In this document: positions 60,658-64,000 of the stretch, one piece after another
How the letters are laid out: each line of letters starts with the position of its first letter
Position numbering within the stretch: position 1 is the stretch's first letter
DNA from: Galbitalea sp. SE-J8
GTDB taxonomy: Bacteria > Actinomycetota > Actinomycetes > Actinomycetales > Microbacteriaceae
DNA: 64,000 nt
Assembly: GCF_030345695.1 (NCBI RefSeq)
Contig: NZ_JAUASV010000014.1
Coordinates: 25,303-89,302 of the forward strand
Direction: 5' to 3'
Translations under genes and position numbers: made by a program
The notes under the pieces: model-generated
What the model saw: only the letters and a program-made list of their open reading frames with translations
Told to the model about the DNA's origin: nothing
The model's database searches: none

Positions 60658-61916
60658 ATTCCGGCACGGCATCCCAGCCGACGAGTCCGCCCCTGAGTCG
60701 CGTCGAGCGCGCCGACAACGGGCGCAGCCTGCGCCTGATCACGACCGTCATGGCCGTGACGTGCGGCTTCGCGGTCGCCAACGTCTACTACGCGCAGCCG
60801 CTCCTCGGGCTCATCGCGCACGACTTCTCCGTCAGCCGGGGCGCGGTCGCCCTCGTCGTCACCCTCACCCAGCTCGGCTACGCGGTCGGCATGGTGGTGC
60901 TGCTGCCGCTCGGCGACATGGTCGAGAACCGGCGGCTCGCGGCGTGCACGCTCGTCGCCACCGCGGCCGCGCTCACCGCGGCCGCGCTCGCCCCGTCGTT
61001 CACGCTGTTCCTCGTGCTCTCCGTGCTCGTCGGGCTCGCCTCGGTGGTGACGCAGCTCGTCGTGCCGATCGCGGCCCACCTCGCTCCCCCGGGCCGGGGC
61101 GGCCGCATGGTCGGTCGCGTGATGCTCGGCCTGCTGCTCGGGATCATGCTCGCGCGCACGCTGTCGAGCCTCGTCGCGGATGCCTGGGGATGGCGGTCGA
61201 TCTTCCTCGTGTCGGCCGCGATCATGCTCGTGCTCTCGCTGCTGGTCTGGCGCGTCCTGCCCCGGCGCGTGCCGCACGACGCGCCGTCGTACCCGAGGCT
61301 CATGGCGTCGATCGGCCGGCTGATCGTCGCGGAGCCGGCGCTGCGGCGGCGCGCGATCTGCCAGGGACTGCTGTTCGGGGCGTTCAGCGCGTTCTGGACG
61401 ACCGTCGCGTTCGAGCTCACCGACCAGTTCGGGATGGGTCAGGTCGGCATCGCGATGTTCGCCCTGGTCGGAGCCGCGGGCGCGATCGCCGCGCCGATCG
61501 CCGGCTGGCTCGGCGACCACGGCCGGGGCCGCATCGGCAGCGGCGCGGCGCTGACGCTCGCGGTGCTCGGTCTGCTCATCGCGGCGTTCTTCTCGAGCAA
61601 CCTGATCGCGCTCGCGGCCGCCGCCGTGATGCTCGACTTCGCCGTGCAGTCCCACCAGGTGCTCAGCCAGCACGAGATCTACGCGCTGCGACCGGACGCG
61701 CGCTCGCGCCTCAACACGGTCTTCATGGCGACGGTGTTCACCTGCGGAGCCGCCTGCTCCGCGATCGCCGGAACCCTGCACGACCGGCTGGGCTGGCCGG
61801 GCGTGTGCCTGTTCGCCGGCGCCCTGCCGCTCGTCGGGCTCGGCGTCTGGGTCGCGCACGCCGCATCCGTCCGCCGCACGGCGCGAGGCGACGCATCCGT
61901 CCGGAGCGACGGATGA
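60648..61916 (+). CDS. MFS exporter (YnfM/12-TM type)
   Basis: 422 aa. Twelve helices; FAVANVYYAQPLLGLIAHDFSVS at the N terminus and GYAVGMVVLLPLGDMVENRR (motif A variant) fit the YnfM-like arabinose/drug exporter group. GTG 60648 is chosen because the -10 box covers the earlier GTG at 60639. The stop overlaps the start of the next MFS gene (ATGA), so the two exporters are made together under one operator. Confidence 0.9.
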   Translation: MSTNSGTASQPTSPPLSRVERADNGRSLRLITTVMAVTCGFAVANVYYAQPLLGLIAHDFSVSRGAVALVVTLTQLGYAVGMVVLLPLGDMVENRRLAACTLVATAAALTAAALAPSFTLFLVLSVLVGLASVVTQLVVPIAAHLAPPGRGGRMVGRVMLGLLLGIMLARTLSSLVADAWGWRSIFLVSAAIMLVLSLLVWRVLPRRVPHDAPSYPRLMASIGRLIVAEPALRRRAICQGLLFGAFSAFWTTVAFELTDQFGMGQVGIAMFALVGAAGAIAAPIAGWLGDHGRGRIGSGAALTLAVLGLLIAAFFSSNLIALAAAAVMLDFAVQSHQVLSQHEIYALRPDARSRLNTVFMATVFTCGAACSAIAGTLHDRLGWPGVCLFAGALPLVGLGVWVAHAASVRRTARGDASVRSDG

Positions 61917-63358
61917 GCGCGAGCGCCGACCAGCGCGCCGCCGGCTCGAGCGCCACCCCGCCGCCCATCTCCGCGACGCGGCGGAACGTCTCGATGGTCG
62001 CCGTGCTGCTGGCCATGCTGATGGCGAACATCGACGCGTCGATCCTCAACGTGGCGCTGCCCCAGCTCTCCCGGGACGTGCACGCGGACCCCGCCGACAC
62101 CGTGTGGGTGACGACGGCGTTCCTGCTCGCCGTGTCGTGCGCGATCCCCGCGATGAGCGGGCTCGCCGACCAGTTCGGGCGCAAGCGCATGTTCGTCACC
62201 GGGGTGCCGGTGTTCACCCTCGCCTCCGTCGCGTGCGCGCTCGCGCCGACGCTGCCGGTGCTCGTGGCGGCCCGGGTCGCGCAGGCCGTGGGCGCGGCGA
62301 TGATCTTCGCGGTCGCCATCCCGATCTACCGGCGGCTGTTCCCGCCGGAGCGGCTCGGCACCGTGCTCGGCCTGAACGCGATGATCGTGGCCCTCGGCAC
62401 GTGCGCCGGCCCGACCGTCGGCGGCCTCATCCTCGTCGACCTCGACTGGCGCTGGCTGTTCCTCGTCAACGTGCCGATCGGCGTGGTCTCCACCGTTCTC
62501 GCGGCCGGGTTCATCCCGCACCTCGCTCCGCCGCGCGGCGACTACGACCTCGCGGGAGCCGTGCTGGCCGGTGCGACCGTCGCGAGCTTCCTGCTCGGCA
62601 TCCACCAGCTGGTCGACCCCGGCACCGCCGTCGTGGGCGCGGTGCTGCTCGCCGCGACGATCGGGCTCGGGGCGCTTTTTGTGCGCGTTGAGCGTCGCGC
62701 GGTGCGGCCCATCATCCCGCTCGACATGTTCACCGGGAGCTTCAACCTCGCCGTGCTCACCGCGTTCTGGTCGTTCTTCGGGCAGGGCGTGGCGTTCGTG
62801 GCGCTGCCGTTCCTGTTCCAGACGGCGTACCACGCCGATCCGCTGCAGTCGGCTCTGCTGTTCACCCCGTGGCCGCTCGTGATCGTGTTCGTCGCGCCGC
62901 TGTCGGGCCGGCTCGCGGACCGCTACTCCACGGCCTGGCTGACCGTGATCGGGCTCGTCGTGTTCACCGCGGGACTGCTCGTGCTCGCGCTCCTGGGGCA
63001 GCATCCGCCGATCTACGAGGTGCTGCTCGCGACCGCCCTCACGGGCGTCGGCTTCGCGATCTTCCAGTCGCCGAACAACCGCGACATGATGTCGGCCGCC
63101 CCGATGCGGTACGCGAGCTCGGCGGCCAGCATCCTGAACGTCAACCGCACCCTCGCGCAGTCGGCCGGCAGCGGCGCGGTGAGCATGGCCCTCGTGCTCA
63201 CCGGCGCCTCGCTCGGCTCGATCGCGACCCAGGCGCACGCGGCCGCCCAGGTGCTGTACGTCGCGGCCGGCGGCGGCGCGCTCTCCGTCGTCGCGAGCAT
63301 CGTCAAGCTGCGGCGGGCGGGGACGAGATCCCGCGCCGTCGCCGCATCCGAGGGCTGA
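61913..63358 (+). CDS. MFS multidrug exporter, DHA2 (14-TM)
   Basis: 481 aa. TM1 has MANIDASILNVALPQLSRD (motif D1 of DHA2), motif A SGLADQFGRKRMFV, motif C-like GLNAMIVALGTCAGPTVGG in TM5, fourteen helices in all. ATG 61913 overlaps the previous stop by four bases. Related in type to the exporter at 4477 but not close in sequence. Substrate unknown. Confidence 0.92.
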   Translation: MSASADQRAAGSSATPPPISATRRNVSMVAVLLAMLMANIDASILNVALPQLSRDVHADPADTVWVTTAFLLAVSCAIPAMSGLADQFGRKRMFVTGVPVFTLASVACALAPTLPVLVAARVAQAVGAAMIFAVAIPIYRRLFPPERLGTVLGLNAMIVALGTCAGPTVGGLILVDLDWRWLFLVNVPIGVVSTVLAAGFIPHLAPPRGDYDLAGAVLAGATVASFLLGIHQLVDPGTAVVGAVLLAATIGLGALFVRVERRAVRPIIPLDMFTGSFNLAVLTAFWSFFGQGVAFVALPFLFQTAYHADPLQSALLFTPWPLVIVFVAPLSGRLADRYSTAWLTVIGLVVFTAGLLVLALLGQHPPIYEVLLATALTGVGFAIFQSPNNRDMMSAAPMRYASSAASILNVNRTLAQSAGSGAVSMALVLTGASLGSIATQAHAAAQVLYVAAGGGALSVVASIVKLRRAGTRSRAVAASEG

Positions 63359-63384
63359 GGCGAGGCGGGTTCCAGGATGGGGCC

Positions 63385-63459
63385 GTGTTCGTGATCGTCC
63401 TGGACCACGTCGCCGACCTCGCGGACATCGATGCCGCGATCCCGCACGCGGATTTCTTC
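63385..63459 (+). pseudogene. Possible 5' fragment of a YciI-like gene
   Basis: From GTG 63385 the frame reads FVIVLDHVADLADIDAAIP, which resembles the start of YciI-family proteins (MFVV.L.Y..PLEEIDA..P), then loses similarity after about 25 residues. No ribosome site and no remainder of the family. The frame runs without stop into the DUF222 gene. Likely a remnant cut off by insertion or deletion. Confidence 0.4.
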
Positions 63460-63517
63460 GCAGGGCCGGGTTCTCCACAGGCTGGGGTTCTCCGGGTTCT
63501 CCACATTCTTCGCGTGG

Positions 63518-63537
63518 ACTCGAACGGGTGTTCGAGT
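63518..63537 (+). promoter_or_regulatory. LexA (SOS) box before the DUF222 gene
   Basis: TCGAAC-n4-GTTCGA (63520-63535), extended by one more base pair plus A/T on each side to ACTCGAAC and GTTCGAGT. This is a perfect match to the actinobacterial LexA consensus CGAAC-n4-GTTCG. It is 18 bp before the ATG, so bound LexA would block transcription until DNA damage. Confidence 0.85.
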
Positions 63538-63555
63538 GTTGGGGAGGATGGGGTC

Positions 63556-64000
63556 ATGACACCGAACCTCGCGATCCCGGATCCGGCGCGGCTGGTGAGC
63601 ATGTCCGATGACGAGGTGCTCGACGCGCAGGCCCGGCTGGTGGCCGTGCGCCGTGAGATCGATCGTGGTCTCGCGCTCGTCGCGGCGGAGCTCGCGCGGC
63701 GTTCGGATCGTGAGCGCGGCCACGCCGGCCTTGCGCAGCGGATGGGCGAGCGCACCGCCGACCGGCTCGTGCAGCGCACGGCGGGAGTGTCGGCCGCCGA
63801 CGCCCGGGCCCTGGTGGGTGCGGGCGCGATCCTGACCGGCGCATCGCCGTGGCTTGCGCCCGTCGCGGCAGCGGTCACCGAGGGCACCGTGGGAGTCGCG
63901 GCCGCGGCCGCGATCGGCAGCGGGCTCGGCGCACCCTCGAGCAGTGTCGCCGCGGATGATCTGACGGATGCCGCGGCTCGCCTGGTGGTGATCGCCGCGA
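63556..64000 (+). CDS. DUF222/13E12-repeat HNH endonuclease family protein, partial
   Basis: 148 codons are inside the window; the gene runs off the end. The visible part is the helical DUF222 N-terminal domain (LVAVRREIDRGLALVAAELARRS, ERTADRLVQRTAGVSAADARALVGAG, WLAPVAAAVTEGTVG). Full-length relatives end in an HNH nuclease motif that cannot be seen here. These proteins occur in many copies in actinobacteria (13E12 repeat family), and several in mycobacteria are DNA-damage inducible, in line with the LexA box. ATG 63556 has GGGGAGG nine bases upstream. Confidence 0.88.
   Translation, partial: MTPNLAIPDPARLVSMSDDEVLDAQARLVAVRREIDRGLALVAAELARRSDRERGHAGLAQRMGERTADRLVQRTAGVSAADARALVGAGAILTGASPWLAPVAAAVTEGTVGVAAAAAIGSGLGAPSSSVAADDLTDAAARLVVIAA

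Noticed and set aside
63385..64000. DUF222 protein starting 57 codons upstream at GTG 63385
   Set aside because: The ribosome site GGGGAGG and the DUF222 homology both point to ATG 63556, and the LexA box would then be inside the coding region.

Overview
The window is about 72% G+C. Its dense gene order (rmuC, glpX, fba, ispH, xseA-xseB, DUF4245, fumC, phoH, uppS, mca, DUF4307, greA, ilvA) together with the mycothiol enzyme Mca points to a chromosome of the actinobacterial family Microbacteriaceae. GTG starts are common, and genes in an operon very often overlap as ATGA or GTGA. Many genes look leaderless, with a TAnnnT box 6-8 nt before the start codon. The family is inferred from gene content and style; the species is not determined.

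Layout. 1-3065: XRE/MmyB regulator divergent from an SDR oxidoreductase, then a VapBC pair with the remains of a nucleotidyltransferase. 3066-8556: ychF, a DHA2 drug exporter with its TetR gene behind an elaborate operator, a DEDDh exonuclease and a DUF2236 protein. 8564-15000: a hypothetical gene, methylmalonate-semialdehyde dehydrogenase, rmuC, glpX and fba (gluconeogenesis/glycolysis). 15000-19182: an ispH operon carrying a DUF6264-like gene, a histidine kinase and a kinase-like membrane protein. 19264-32664: xseA-xseB-DUF4245-carbonic anhydrase, fumC, an MFS gene, phoH, a PLP enzyme, uppS, trhA, mca, DUF4307 and greA, ending in an 840-bp repeat hotspot. 32665-39840: ilvA with an AI-2E-family protein, then a four-gene ABC importer lying between two identical 46-bp perfect palindromes. 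39841-47660: YcaQ-like protein, lipoprotein, HtpX, LemA, apt and a NMT1/THI5-type ABC importer with a periodic operator-like site. 47665-54515: a TetR/MFS/PLP-enzyme/FAD-lactone-oxidase operon, a CDP-alcohol phosphatidyltransferase and a fatty acid desaturase. 54591-57921: a visibly lower-GC two-gene ABC system with an unusually large FtsX-like permease, probably transferred. 58078-63358: two ANTAR regulators, a patatin and two coupled MFS exporters. 63556-end: start of a DUF222/13E12 HNH-type gene with a perfect LexA (SOS) box.

The most unusual content is not coding. There is a family of 83-84-bp intergenic elements with conserved 15-bp complementary ends and unrelated interiors (four copies). 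Three other elements share this architecture but have different ends. There are the twin palindromes flanking an ABC operon, several young-looking minisatellites (two of them in frame inside xseB and an ABC ATPase), and a terminator/antiterminator-like leader before greA. The words GGATGC/GCATCC appear enriched in both strands and reading frames. No tRNA, rRNA or CRISPR array was recognised.
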